A stretch of 64,000 nt of DNA from Altererythrobacter sp. BO-6 (GTDB taxonomy: Bacteria; Pseudomonadota; Alphaproteobacteria; Sphingomonadales; Sphingomonadaceae): positions 1,674,001 through 1,738,000 of the forward strand of contig NZ_CP049259.1 of the NCBI RefSeq assembly GCF_011047315.1. The letters run 5' to 3'. Below are positions 1-8,529 of this stretch, piece by piece. The notes under the pieces are model-generated. The model saw only the letters and a list, made by a program, of their open reading frames with translations, was not told the origin of the DNA and ran no database searches. Position 1 is the first letter of the stretch. Every line of letters starts with the position of its first letter. The position numbers and the translations under genes were made by a program.

Positions 1-1
1 C

Positions 2-256
2 TGCGCCGGCTGCGGCAACGAACTTTATTCCTCGCGCACGAAATATGACAGCAAGACCGGCTGGCCCAGCTTTTGGGCGGCGATCGACAAGGGCGCGGTG
101 GGCACTTCGACCGATTACAAGATCGGCTATCCGCGCACCGAAGTGCACTGCGCCGATTGCGGCGGGCATCTGGGTCACATCTTCAGCGACGGGCCCAAGC
201 CGACCGGGCAGCGGCACTGCATCAACGGGTTGGCACTGGATTTCCGCCCGGCCTGA
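2..256 (+). CDS. msrB: Peptide-methionine (R)-S-oxide reductase MsrB, 3' part
   Basis: Reduces methionine-R-sulfoxide in proteins. The window opens inside the gene, so only the last 84 residues are present and the start lies outside. Visible are a CxxC pair at the very start (CAGC), a second CxxC in HCADCGGHLGHIF, the conserved GWPSFW block and the catalytic cysteine in RHCINGLAL. The two CxxC pairs are the structural zinc site of the family and the RxCxN cysteine is the nucleophile. The reading frame ends with TGA. The stereo-complementary enzyme MsrA lies about 12 kb downstream, so the two are not one operon here. Confidence 0.95.
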   Translation, partial: CAGCGNELYSSRTKYDSKTGWPSFWAAIDKGAVGTSTDYKIGYPRTEVHCADCGGHLGHIFSDGPKPTGQRHCINGLALDFRPA

Positions 257-274
257 CCTCCCGGTCCGGTTGCG

Positions 275-898
275 TCAGACAAGCAGGTTGGGCGCCTGCA
301 AGCGCACCATTACCAGGGCAAAGTCCGCCAGCGAAAAGGTGTCGTCGAACACCACGCCATAATGATTGCCCCGCCGCCAGCGCACTTTCGCACGCGTTTC
401 CCGCAGCCGCCGCCCTTCGATCCTGAGGCTCTGGTCGATCGCCAGCCGTTCGTCACATTCGAACCGGGCCCCCTGCTGCGAGATGTTCTCGACCGTGGCC
501 ATGGTGCGCATCGTCCCGGTGGTGACCGTAATCGGGAAATTCAGCGACAGGCGCAGCCCGCGTTTGCGATGTGCCCCCATCTCACCGATCAGCCGGGGCA
601 GATCGATTTCGCCGGTGAACTTGAACCCGGCCTCGCGGTCGCGCTCCCACACCCGTTCCACCTGGTATGCCTGGCCATCCTGCAACTCTAGCGTGAATTC
701 CCTGACCGCAGGCAGGCGGTGAAACAGCCGGGCGCTGACCCCGTTGGCCGAAACGTCGCGCAAGACACACACGAATTCGCCTTCGGAGCAGACGAGTTTT
801 GCGGGGCGGATGAGCAGCGAATAGCGGTGCGCGCGCCGCAAATCGGGCGTCGCCACCGTATCCGGTTCACCGATCGGCATGAACGCCGCTGAATCCAT
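275..898 (-). CDS. Tandem PilZ-domain protein (c-di-GMP binding candidate)
   Basis: A 207-residue protein with two PilZ domains and no other recognisable domain. The first (about residues 18-100) carries an arginine-rich start RRAHR followed by DVSANG; the second (about 110-195) has KRGLR followed by NISQQG. Both match the RxxxR and [D/N]xSxxG signatures that contact cyclic di-GMP in the family. The frame can be extended upstream to a TTG at 943, but the ATG at 898 has an AAGGG element 9 nt before it and is preferred. It has no signal peptide and would be a cytoplasmic receptor or adaptor. The partner is not evident from the neighbourhood. Confidence 0.85.
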   Translation of the reverse strand: MDSAAFMPIGEPDTVATPDLRRAHRYSLLIRPAKLVCSEGEFVCVLRDVSANGVSARLFHRLPAVREFTLELQDGQAYQVERVWERDREAGFKFTGEIDLPRLIGEMGAHRKRGLRLSLNFPITVTTGTMRTMATVENISQQGARFECDERLAIDQSLRIEGRRLRETRAKVRWRRGNHYGVVFDDTFSLADFALVMVRLQAPNLLV

Positions 899-1016
899 CG
901 CGCCAAACCCTTGTGCCCACGACCGCCCCTGGCCGCCCTGCAAGTCATAGGGCGACCATGGTTACAAGGTACTCGATGCCCCACTACGGGTTAAAACGAA
1001 GCTAATTCGCTGGATT

Positions 1017-1101
1017 TGGTGCGGGTGCCGGGACTCGAACCCGGACGACCAAAGGTCAGGGGATTTTAAGTCCCCGGCGTCTACCATTCCGCCACACCCG
1101 C
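1017..1101 (-). tRNA. tRNA-Leu(UAA)
   Basis: Read on the minus strand, the 7-bp acceptor stem GCGGGTG/CACCCGC is followed by discriminator A and an encoded CCA. The anticodon arm GGGGA-CTTAAAA-TCCCC gives anticodon UAA. The long variable arm and the GGTTCGAGTCC T-arm are typical of a class II leucine tRNA. It lies between the PilZ gene and ihfB. Confidence 0.97.
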
Positions 1102-1180
1102 TGGCTGCCAAAGCCGGAGCGGGTGTTAGCTGTGGCGGCGTGCCATCGCAACGCGGGAATGCAGCGCTGGCAATGAAGCG

Positions 1181-1456
1181 CTAGTTGATGCGCTTGCGCA
1201 TTTCCTTGCCGGGCTTGAAATAGGGCACGCGCTTGGCCGGAACATCAACCGTCTCGCCAGTGCGCGGATTGCGGCCGGTGCGGCCTTCGCGCTCACGGGT
1301 AGAGAAAGCGCCAAAGCCACGCAATTCAACGCGCCCGCCTTCGGCCAGCCTCTCGGCGATTTCGTCAAAGAAAATGTCGACGACCTGTTCGACCTCTTCG
1401 GCCCGCAGCTCGGGATTGTCCCGATGGAGCGCCTGGAGCAATTCTGATCTTATCAT
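1181..1456 (-). CDS. ihfB: Integration host factor subunit beta
   Basis: A 91-residue DNA-bending protein of the HU/IHF family, expected to pair with IHF alpha encoded elsewhere. The start MIRSELLQAL and the arm region RNPRTGETVDVPAKRVPYFK are the family hallmarks; the short basic C-terminus EMRKRIN is complete. Length equals that of typical IhfB. In many proteobacteria ihfB follows rpsA; here no rpsA is present upstream within the 189 nt before the GntR gene, so it is expressed from its own or a distal promoter. Confidence 0.95.
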   Translation of the reverse strand: MIRSELLQALHRDNPELRAEEVEQVVDIFFDEIAERLAEGGRVELRGFGAFSTREREGRTGRNPRTGETVDVPAKRVPYFKPGKEMRKRIN

Positions 1457-1645
1457 TCGCGCCTCCCAGCAGCACGCCCCGGCCCGTCAGGACAGGCTGG
1501 ACGTACCCCAAATGGACTTGAGCGCCGCTGCGACCCGAAAACGCCTCAATTCCAAGGCTATCGTGACAGAGTGGTGCGTTTCCTGCAAGCGCGGCGCGCA
1601 AATTTTTGTAGGAATTGTCGCGTGCTGGAACAGTCCGGCAGCGGA

Positions 1646-1984
1646 TCAGGCCTGTTCGGCAAGGTCCGCCAGTTTCAGGCCCAGCCGATCGACCCGCGCA
1701 CGGATTTCGGGCCACTCCTCAGCCAGGAAGCGCTCGCGTTCGCGGCTGCGCAGCTTTTCGGCGGCGCCCTTCACCACATACATGCCGACCCCGCGTTGCA
1801 CCTCGACCAGGCCATCGTTCTGGAATTGCTGGTAGGCCTTGGCAACGGTGAGCGGATTGGCCCCTTCTTCCGCTGCCAGCGCACGCACCGAAGGAAGCAT
1901 GTCGCCCTCGCGATAGCGGCCTTCGATTATGGCGGCGGCGATCTGGTCACGCAGCTTGAGATAGACAGGGCGGCTTTGGCTCAT
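1646..1984 (-). CDS. Short GntR-family (YtrA-type) transcriptional regulator
   Basis: A 112-residue protein consisting of an N-terminal GntR winged helix (about residues 5-75, with the GDMLPSVRALAAEEGANPLTV recognition region split by a short turn) and a short helical tail rather than a large ligand domain. This architecture is that of the YtrA subfamily, which usually controls transporter genes. The C-terminal helices (LRSRERERFLAEEWPEIRAR) would form the dimer. The gene diverges from the POT transporter at 2178, with a 193-nt shared region that includes an AT-rich TATTAT on the minus strand. Regulation of that transporter is plausible but unproven. Confidence 0.85.
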   Translation of the reverse strand: MSQSRPVYLKLRDQIAAAIIEGRYREGDMLPSVRALAAEEGANPLTVAKAYQQFQNDGLVEVQRGVGMYVVKGAAEKLRSRERERFLAEEWPEIRARVDRLGLKLADLAEQA

Positions 1985-2177
1985 GGCATTCCTCGCATTC
2001 GGTGCTTCAGTGCCATAATACAGCCATGCGCGTCAAGTTCCCGACTTTTCGACGAACGGCTTGGAAGAGGCCGGTTTCCGCTGAAACTAAAGCTTCACAC
2101 TTGCGAGCGAGCCGCTAGGGTGCGCGTCATATTTGCGCGGCTGCGGCTGCGCTCAGGGAAGTTTGGGGAGGACCTTC

Positions 2178-3824
2178 GTGTCGCTTGAAGAAATCATCGT
2201 CGCCGTGGCGGCGTCATTCCTCGTGCTGCTGCTGATTGGCGGCGCGACCATTGTCACATCGTCAAAAGCCGAATTCGCCGGACATCCCAAGGGTTTGTTC
2301 GTGCTGTTCTTTGCCGAGATGTGGGAGCGTTTTTCCTATTACGGCATGCGCGCGCTGCTGATTTTCTACCTGACTCAGCACTGGCTCTATAACGACGAGA
2401 AGGCGAGCGTGATCTACGGCGCGTACACCGCGCTGGTCTACATCGCGCCGGTGCTGGGTGGTTATCTGGCAGACAAGTATCTCGGTCAGCGCAAGGCGGT
2501 ACTCTTCGGCGCCGTATTGCTCACCATCGGTCACTTCCTGATGGCGTTCGAGGGCGAGACGGCGGTCGGGCACGAAGCCAACCCGATGATCAATGTGTTC
2601 TGGGCGGCGCTGGCCTTCATCATCGTCGGCTCAGGCTTCCTCAAGGCCAATATCTCGGTGATCGTTGGGCAGCTCTATCCGCGCACGGACATCCGCCGCG
2701 ATGGTGCCTACACCATCTTCTACATGGGCATTAACGTGGGCGCGGCGGTCGGCACGATCATCGCCGGCTACCTCGGCCAGACCTATGGCTGGGCCTATGG
2801 CTTCGGCGCAGCGGGCATCGGCATGCTGCTGGGCCTCGTCGTGTTCATCGTGTTCAAGCCGCTGCTGCTGGGCAAAGGCGAAAGCACCGTGCCGGAGAAA
2901 CTCGAAGCGCCCTATATGGGCATGAAGTTCGAGTGGTTCCTTTACATCGTTGGGTTCGCAGCTGTGGCTGTGACCTGGTGGCTGGTGCAGAACCAGGCGA
3001 TCGTGGGCGGCATTCTCGGCGTGTTTGGCGGGTTGCTGGTTGCTTATGTCATCTGGCAAGCAATCAAGATCGGCGGGCATGACCGCGACCGCATCTTTGC
3101 CGCGATGTTCCTGATCATCGGGTCGATCCTGTTCTGGGCACTGTTCGAACAGGCCGGATCCAGCCTCAACCTGTTCACGGATCGTTATGTCGACCGCGCA
3201 GGCGTTTCCGCTTCGATCTTCCAGTCGATCAACCCGATCTACATCATCATGCTGGCGCCGCTGTTCGCTGGCCTGTGGACCTGGCTCGGCAAGAAAGGCC
3301 TGGAGCCCTCGACCCCGGCCAAGTTCGGCCTCGCATTGATCCAGCTCGGCGCGGGCTTCCTGGTGCTGGTCTTCGGCGCGAATGCAGTCGGTATGCAAAA
3401 CATGACTCCGGTCATCTTCATCTTCCTGATCTACCTGCTGCACACCACCGGCGAGCTGTGCCTATCACCGGTAGGCCTGTCGGCGATGAACCGGCTGGCG
3501 CCCGCGCATATGGCCTCGCTGATCATGGGCACTTGGTTCTTCGCTTCGGCGACGGGCAATTTCGTGGCGGGCCTGATCGCTGCGGCCACCGGTTCGGAGG
3601 CCGCATCGGGCGAAGGCGCGGCCAAGGAAACCGTGCTCGCGGTCTATAGCCAGATCGGCTGGATCACGGTTGGCGTAGGCGTAGCGGTGATTGTCATCAG
3701 CCCGCTGATCAAGCGGCTGATGCATCTCGACACGCTTAAGGACGACGAACTGGAAGGCGCTGCGGCAGCAGGGCTGGAAGCGCAGGAAGGCGGCGTCCAC
3801 CCGGCGTCGCGCCCCACATCCTGA
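2178..3824 (+). CDS. POT-family proton-dependent oligopeptide transporter
   Basis: A 548-residue inner-membrane MFS protein that imports di- and tripeptides with protons. The diagnostic motif ExxERFxYY is present as EMWERFSYYG at residues 47-56, followed by about 12-14 hydrophobic segments. The frame opens further upstream, but the GTG at 2178 has a GGGGAGGA element 5 nt before it, giving the preferred start MSLEEIIVAV. It precedes the amidohydrolase pair on the same strand by 69 nt; a role in taking up the peptides those enzymes would process is an inference. No defects are visible. Confidence 0.93.
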   Translation: MSLEEIIVAVAASFLVLLLIGGATIVTSSKAEFAGHPKGLFVLFFAEMWERFSYYGMRALLIFYLTQHWLYNDEKASVIYGAYTALVYIAPVLGGYLADKYLGQRKAVLFGAVLLTIGHFLMAFEGETAVGHEANPMINVFWAALAFIIVGSGFLKANISVIVGQLYPRTDIRRDGAYTIFYMGINVGAAVGTIIAGYLGQTYGWAYGFGAAGIGMLLGLVVFIVFKPLLLGKGESTVPEKLEAPYMGMKFEWFLYIVGFAAVAVTWWLVQNQAIVGGILGVFGGLLVAYVIWQAIKIGGHDRDRIFAAMFLIIGSILFWALFEQAGSSLNLFTDRYVDRAGVSASIFQSINPIYIIMLAPLFAGLWTWLGKKGLEPSTPAKFGLALIQLGAGFLVLVFGANAVGMQNMTPVIFIFLIYLLHTTGELCLSPVGLSAMNRLAPAHMASLIMGTWFFASATGNFVAGLIAAATGSEAASGEGAAKETVLAVYSQIGWITVGVGVAVIVISPLIKRLMHLDTLKDDELEGAAAAGLEAQEGGVHPASRPTS

Positions 3825-3893
3825 TTGGTATTTGAATGCGGGGCCCGCGCTGCGGGCTCCGTAGGTTTGGTCGCAACTGAAAGGGAAGCAACA

Positions 3894-5285
3894 ATGTCAC
3901 GCGTGATACGCGCGCTCGCAGGGCTTGGCGGGGCGTTGGCGCTCGCCGCCTGCAGCACAACCGGTGGAGCCAATGCCGGCGCCAAGAGCCCCTCTGGCAC
4001 CCCGCCGAGCAAGGCCGACTTCAACAAGAACCCCTTTCCCAGTACCTATCGCGCCTATCCCGGCGCGCCGACCGCGCTGGTTGGGGCAACAGTGTTCGAC
4101 GGCACCGGGCGGCAGTTCGACAATTCCACCGTGCTGCTGCGCGACGGCAAGGTCGAAGCGGTCGGATCGGGTCTCGACACCATTGGCTACACCGTGATCG
4201 ACGCCCGCGGAAAGTTCGTGACCCCCGGCGTGATCGACATTCACAGCCATTTGGGCGACTATCCCTCGCCATCGGTCGATGCGCATTCGGATGGCAATGA
4301 GGCGACCGATCCGACCACGCCCGAGGTTTGGGCCGAACATTCGGTCTGGCCGCAGGATCCGGGCTTCACCCGCGCGCTGGCGAATGGCGGGGTCACCGCG
4401 CTGCAGATCCTGCCCGGATCGGCCAATCTGATGGGAGGGCGCACGGTCACGCTCAAGAACGTGCCTGCGCGCACCGTGCAGGGGATGAAGTTCCCCGGCG
4501 CGCCCTATGGCTTCAAGATGGCCTGCGGCGAGAATCCCAAGCGCGTTTATGGCGGCAAGGGCCGCATGCCCTCCACCCGGATGGGTAATTTCGCGGTCAA
4601 CCGCCAGACCTGGCTCGACGCCAAGGCCTATGCCGCGGACAAGGATCGCAAGCGCAACCTCGCCAATGAGACGCTCGTCGGGGTGCTGGAGGGTGAAATC
4701 CTGGTCCACAACCATTGCTATCGCGCGGACGAGATGGCGCTGGTGATGGATATGGCGAAGGAGATGGGATACCGCGTCAGCACCTTCCACCATGCGGTCG
4801 AAAGCTACAAGATCGGCGACCTGCTGCGCGAAAACGGCGTGTGCAGCGCGATCTGGGCCGATTGGTACGGCTTCAAGATGGAAAGCTATGACGGCATCCC
4901 CGAAAACGCCGCGCTGCTGCAGCAGGCGGGGGCATGCGTCGTCATCCATTCGGACAGCGACCAGGGCATCCAGCGGCTGAACCAGGAGGCCGCGAAGGCG
5001 CAGGCCGCAGGCAAGCGCATCGGGATCGACATTCCCGATGGCGTGGTGGTCGGCTGGTTCACCCTGAATGCCGCCAAGGCGATGGGGATCGATGCGATGA
5101 CCGGCAGCCTTGAGCCGGGCAAGATGGGCGATGTGGTTCTGTGGAACGGCGATCCGCTGAGCGTTTATTCACGGCCGGAGAAGGTCTGGGTCGACGGCGC
5201 ACTGCTGTTCGATGCGAGTGATCCGAAACGGCGGCCGGTGAGCGATTTCGAACTGGGCCAGCAGGGCGAAGGAGACGTGAAATGA
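3894..5285 (+). CDS. Amidohydrolase-superfamily lipoprotein
   Basis: A 463-residue metal-dependent hydrolase. The signal peptide ends in a lipobox (LAAC, Cys20), so it is probably membrane-anchored in the periplasm. Metal-ligand positions of the superfamily are visible: HSH at residues 117-119, the histidine in VHNHCYRADEM, HH in STFHHAVES and the aspartate in VIHSDSDQG. The C-terminal ATG GSLEPGKMGDVVLW part is the returning beta-sandwich. The preferred start at 3894 has an AAGGGA element upstream; an upstream in-frame ATG at 3825 would place the signal peptide internally. It overlaps the next amidohydrolase by 4 nt (ATGA). Substrate is unknown; imidazolonepropionase-like and dipeptidase-like members share this fold. 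Confidence 0.9.
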   Translation: MSRVIRALAGLGGALALAACSTTGGANAGAKSPSGTPPSKADFNKNPFPSTYRAYPGAPTALVGATVFDGTGRQFDNSTVLLRDGKVEAVGSGLDTIGYTVIDARGKFVTPGVIDIHSHLGDYPSPSVDAHSDGNEATDPTTPEVWAEHSVWPQDPGFTRALANGGVTALQILPGSANLMGGRTVTLKNVPARTVQGMKFPGAPYGFKMACGENPKRVYGGKGRMPSTRMGNFAVNRQTWLDAKAYAADKDRKRNLANETLVGVLEGEILVHNHCYRADEMALVMDMAKEMGYRVSTFHHAVESYKIGDLLRENGVCSAIWADWYGFKMESYDGIPENAALLQQAGACVVIHSDSDQGIQRLNQEAAKAQAAGKRIGIDIPDGVVVGWFTLNAAKAMGIDAMTGSLEPGKMGDVVLWNGDPLSVYSRPEKVWVDGALLFDASDPKRRPVSDFELGQQGEGDVK

Positions 5286-6568
5286 TCCGCGCTTCGCTGT
5301 TCGCAGCCGCTGCTGCTCTCGCCTTTGCCGCGCCCGCCATGGCGCAGGATTTCGCCATCACCAATGCCACCGTTGCCAAGGGCGACGGCAGCGCCCCGAT
5401 CGAAGGCGCGACGGTGATCGTGCGCGGCGGGAAGATCGCCGCGGTCGGAACCGAAGTGCGGCCCGATCCAGCGCTACCGGTGATCGACGGCAGTGGCAGC
5501 TGGGTGACGCCCGGCCTGGTCGCCGCAGTGACCAGCCTCGGGCTCGCCGATGTCGATGGCGTGCAGGAAAGCAACGACATCAGCGCCCGTACGGCCCGTT
5601 TCAACGCCGCGCTGGATGTGGTGCCCGCGCTCAATCCGGCAGCGCAGCACCTGAAAGTCGCGCGCGCCAACGGGATCACGCGGGCGGTCGTGACCCCGGG
5701 AGCAAGCAATTCGATCTTCGCCGGGCAAGGCGCGGTGATCGATCTGGGCGCAGACCCGCAACCGGTGATGAAGGCGCGCGCGTTCCAGATGGTCACCCTG
5801 TCCGAAAGCGGGGCGCGGATCGCTGGCGGAAGCCGCAAGGCAAGCCATGCCGAATTGCGCAACGCGCTGCGCGAAGCGCGCGATTTCGCAGCCGGCAAAT
5901 GGAGCGGCGAGGACAATCTCCTGACCCGCGCCGATGCGGAAGCGCTGGGCCCGGTCATTTCCGGTGCGCAGCAGTTCTTCATCGAGGCACACCGTGCATC
6001 GGACATCCGCGCTGTGCTCGCGCTGAAGCAGGAGTTCCCGCGGCTTGACCTCGTTCTGGTAGGGGCCACCGAAGGCTGGCTGGTGGCGGGCGAGATCGCC
6101 AAATCCGGCATCCCGGTTATCGCCGAGAGCTTGCAGGACCTGCCCGAACGCTTTGAGCAGATCGCTTCGACCCAGAGCAATATCGGGCGGATGCGCGCAG
6201 CAGGGGTGACGGTTTCGATCAACGCGGCAACGCTGGAAAACACCCATCACTACACGCAATATGCCGGAAACCTGGTGGCGCTGGCACGCATGCCGGGGGC
6301 AACCGGGCTGAGCTGGGGCGAGGCCCTGGCGACGATCAGCTCACGCCCGGCCGAGGCGCTCGGGCTGCGCGGCAAGATCGGAGTGCTGAAGCCCGGCGCG
6401 GTGGGGGACGTGGTGATCTGGGACGGCGACCCGCTTGAACTGTCGAGTGCTCCCATGCGGGTATTTATCGACGGGATCGAGCAACCGCTTGAAAACCACC
6501 AGACGCGCCTGCGCGATCGCTATCGCGACCTCGATGAAAGCGACCTGCCCAAGGCGTACGACTGGTAG
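5282..6568 (+). CDS. Amidohydrolase-like exported protein lacking most metal ligands (likely pseudoenzyme)
   Basis: A 428-residue paralogue of the preceding gene, translationally coupled to it by an ATGA overlap. A cleavable signal peptide (ending AMAQ, residue 22) sends it to the periplasm. The start WVTPGL and the end GVLKPGAVGDVVIWDGDPL align with the enzyme. Where the enzyme has HSH this protein has AAVTSLG. Where the enzyme has FHHAVES it has VLVGATEG, and in place of HSDSDQG it has SINAATLEN. One histidine is kept (IEAHRASDI). It is therefore probably a non-catalytic partner or subunit of the upstream enzyme. The family pairing is seen directly; the partner role is inference. Confidence 0.85.
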   Translation: MIRASLFAAAAALAFAAPAMAQDFAITNATVAKGDGSAPIEGATVIVRGGKIAAVGTEVRPDPALPVIDGSGSWVTPGLVAAVTSLGLADVDGVQESNDISARTARFNAALDVVPALNPAAQHLKVARANGITRAVVTPGASNSIFAGQGAVIDLGADPQPVMKARAFQMVTLSESGARIAGGSRKASHAELRNALREARDFAAGKWSGEDNLLTRADAEALGPVISGAQQFFIEAHRASDIRAVLALKQEFPRLDLVLVGATEGWLVAGEIAKSGIPVIAESLQDLPERFEQIASTQSNIGRMRAAGVTVSINAATLENTHHYTQYAGNLVALARMPGATGLSWGEALATISSRPAEALGLRGKIGVLKPGAVGDVVIWDGDPLELSSAPMRVFIDGIEQPLENHQTRLRDRYRDLDESDLPKAYDW

Positions 6569-6580
6569 CAATATCGGAAT

Positions 6581-6632
6581 TTAGTTGCTTATTGCAACTT
6601 ACTATGCTTTCTCGTTCGCGGGAGGATAAAGC
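6581..6632 (+). promoter_or_regulatory. AT-rich leader with small inverted repeat before the NnrU-like gene
   Basis: This 64-nt gap is much richer in A/T than its surroundings. It holds the inverted repeat AGTTGC-N5-GCAACT (6583-6599), then TATGCT, then a strong GGGAGGA ribosome site before the ATG at 6633. It is a plausible promoter or operator, but no factor is identified; it is not an FNR-type TTGAT-N4-ATCAA site. Confidence 0.35.
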
Positions 6633-7307
6633 ATGGACAATACGATAGTTGAACTGGTCGCGGCGAATGTCGCCTTCGTCGGGTCGCATTTCGCCATGTC
6701 GCATCCCTTGCGCGCGCCAATGGTCAAGCTGCTGCGCGAGGGCGGCTTCAGCCTCGCCTATACGGCGGTCAGCTTCGCGACATTCTATTGGGTCTATGCG
6801 GCCTATACCGCTGCGCCCTCGGCCGACCTTGGTGGCTCGGGCGAAATCGGCTGGATCGCCGCCACACTGCTAACCTTGCCAGCGCTGGTCCTGTTCGCCG
6901 GATCCTTCGCCGGAAATCCTGCCATGCCAACGCCGGCGGCGGAGAAGCAGGCGCGGGCCGAGCCGAAGGGCGTATTCCGCGTCACCCGCCACCCGATGAT
7001 GTGGGGGTTCGGCATGTGGGCGCTGTCGCATATCGTGCTGTGGTGGAACCTGCGCGGTGTGATCACCGCGCTCGCCATGGGCTTCCTGGCGCTGGTCGGC
7101 GCGCACTTGCAGGATCGCAAGAAGCGCGCGCTGATGGGCGAGGCCTGGGCCGAATGGGAAAGCAGGACCAGCTATTGGCCGCGATGGAGCAAGCTCGCGT
7201 CGGCGGGCGCGTTTCCGTGGGTGGCGGGCCTTGCACTTTGGGCCGGGCTAAGCTGGGCGCACCTGCTGCTCGGCGGGATACCGGCGGGTGTCTGGCGCTG
7301 GTTCTAA
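6633..7307 (+). CDS. NnrU-family integral membrane protein
   Basis: A 224-residue polytopic membrane protein of the NnrU family. About six hydrophobic segments are visible, with the conserved start NVAFVGSHFAMSHPLR and the central RVTRHPMMWGFGMWALSHI histidine-containing block. The C-terminal EWESRTSYWP is also typical. NnrU was named for its association with nitric oxide and nitrite reductase genes in rhizobia and Rhodobacter, but most sphingomonad members lie outside denitrification clusters and none is seen here. The fold is related to membrane isoprenylcysteine-methyltransferase-like proteins. The GGGAGGA ribosome site 6 nt before the ATG makes the start firm. Confidence 0.88.
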   Translation: MDNTIVELVAANVAFVGSHFAMSHPLRAPMVKLLREGGFSLAYTAVSFATFYWVYAAYTAAPSADLGGSGEIGWIAATLLTLPALVLFAGSFAGNPAMPTPAAEKQARAEPKGVFRVTRHPMMWGFGMWALSHIVLWWNLRGVITALAMGFLALVGAHLQDRKKRALMGEAWAEWESRTSYWPRWSKLASAGAFPWVAGLALWAGLSWAHLLLGGIPAGVWRWF

Positions 7308-7413
7308 CCGGAATCCCGCTGCGTTAAGAGAATTGACGCGTGGCGCAACTGCAACCGGCGCGAATGTTATTCGGTGACGGCGTAACCTTTTATTTGCCTT
7401 CTGCGCCAACAAC

Positions 7414-8523
7414 ATGCACAGGCTGGCACGCGGGGCAGAAAGGTTGGACATGACATTTGCGCTCGCGTCGGCGGCGATGGTGGCTACCGCGTCACCGCTG
7501 GCGATTACCCCCCAAATGCCCCTTACCGCGTTGGCAGCGCAGGACGCGGCCGTGCAGCCGGAGGAAGAGGCGCCGCCGCCCGCCCAACCGGCTCCTTCCG
7601 TCGATGAAGCAGGCGAAGCCGCGCCAACCGAGGCTGAGGTGCAAGCGCAGGATAGCGCGGCGCCAGGCGATCCCAATGTCATCGTTGTCACCGCCGAAAA
7701 TCGCCAGCCGCTCAAGGACCCGCTGGAAAACGTCAACGCGGCCACCTTCGAGCTTACGCAGAAGGTGGACCAGGCCGTGGTTGCTCCGATCGCCGAGGTG
7801 TACGAGGAAGACCTGCCCAGCCCGGTGCGCAAGGGACTGAGGAATTTCTTCCGGAACCTGATGGAGCCGGTCAACGCGCTCAACTTCCTGCTGCAATTGA
7901 AGCCCGGCAAGGCGATCGAAACGCTGGGGCGCTTTGCCATCAACACTACGGTTGGTGTCGCCGGGCTGTTCGACGTCGCCAAGAAGGAACCGTTCAAGCT
8001 GCCGTACCGCCGCAACGGTTTCGCCAATACGCTGGGCTATTACGGTGTGGGGCCTGGCCCGTTCCTGGTGGTGCCGCTGGTCGGCGCGACCACGCTGCGC
8101 GACCTGATCGGCACCGGGATCGACCAGTCGATCCTGCCCTTTGCCATCGGCAAGCCGTTCAACACCCCCTATTACGCGATCCCGGCCTTCACGGTGAATT
8201 CGCTCGAATACCGGATCAAGTTCGACGAGCGGATCACGCAGATCAACAATAGCGACGATCCCTATTACGCGATGCGCGAGAGCTATCTGTGCCAGCGCGA
8301 GGCGGACATCGCCGCACTCAAGAACCGCCCGCCGCCGCGCGATTGCAGCATCGAAGCGATCATGGCGGGGCCGGAGCCTGTGGCGCCAATGCCGGTTGCG
8401 CCGGTTGAACCTGCGCCGGTCGAGCCGATCGCGGAGCCGGTCGCAGAGCCGGTCGCCGCACCCGCTCCGCCCGCGATCGAATACATCAGCCGCGAAGTGG
8501 TGCAGTCGCTGCCTGAAGCCTGA
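7414..8523 (+). CDS. mlaA: MlaA/VacJ-family outer-membrane lipid-asymmetry protein
   Basis: A 369-residue protein. The MlaA domain spans about residues 105-300 (FELTQKVDQAV, FFRNLMEPVNALNFLLQLKP, INTTVGVAGLFDVA, GYYGVGPGPFLVVPL). MlaA removes mislocalised phospholipids from the outer leaflet with the Mla ABC system. The N-terminal 110 residues are a signal-like segment plus an acidic Pro/Ala/Glu linker. No cysteine lipobox is visible, unlike typical MlaA lipoproteins. The C-terminal 50 residues form a repetitive Pro-Val-Glu-Ala tail. The ATG at 7414 gives a charged signal start; an in-frame ATG at 7450 has the better ribosome site (GAAAGG), so the start is uncertain. Confidence 0.88.
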   Translation: MHRLARGAERLDMTFALASAAMVATASPLAITPQMPLTALAAQDAAVQPEEEAPPPAQPAPSVDEAGEAAPTEAEVQAQDSAAPGDPNVIVVTAENRQPLKDPLENVNAATFELTQKVDQAVVAPIAEVYEEDLPSPVRKGLRNFFRNLMEPVNALNFLLQLKPGKAIETLGRFAINTTVGVAGLFDVAKKEPFKLPYRRNGFANTLGYYGVGPGPFLVVPLVGATTLRDLIGTGIDQSILPFAIGKPFNTPYYAIPAFTVNSLEYRIKFDERITQINNSDDPYYAMRESYLCQREADIAALKNRPPPRDCSIEAIMAGPEPVAPMPVAPVEPAPVEPIAEPVAEPVAAPAPPAIEYISREVVQSLPEA

Positions 8524-8529
8524 ACCGGG

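Noticed and set aside
5059..6243. 394-residue open frame on the minus strand
   Set aside because: Ser/Arg-rich shadow of the second amidohydrolase-like gene.
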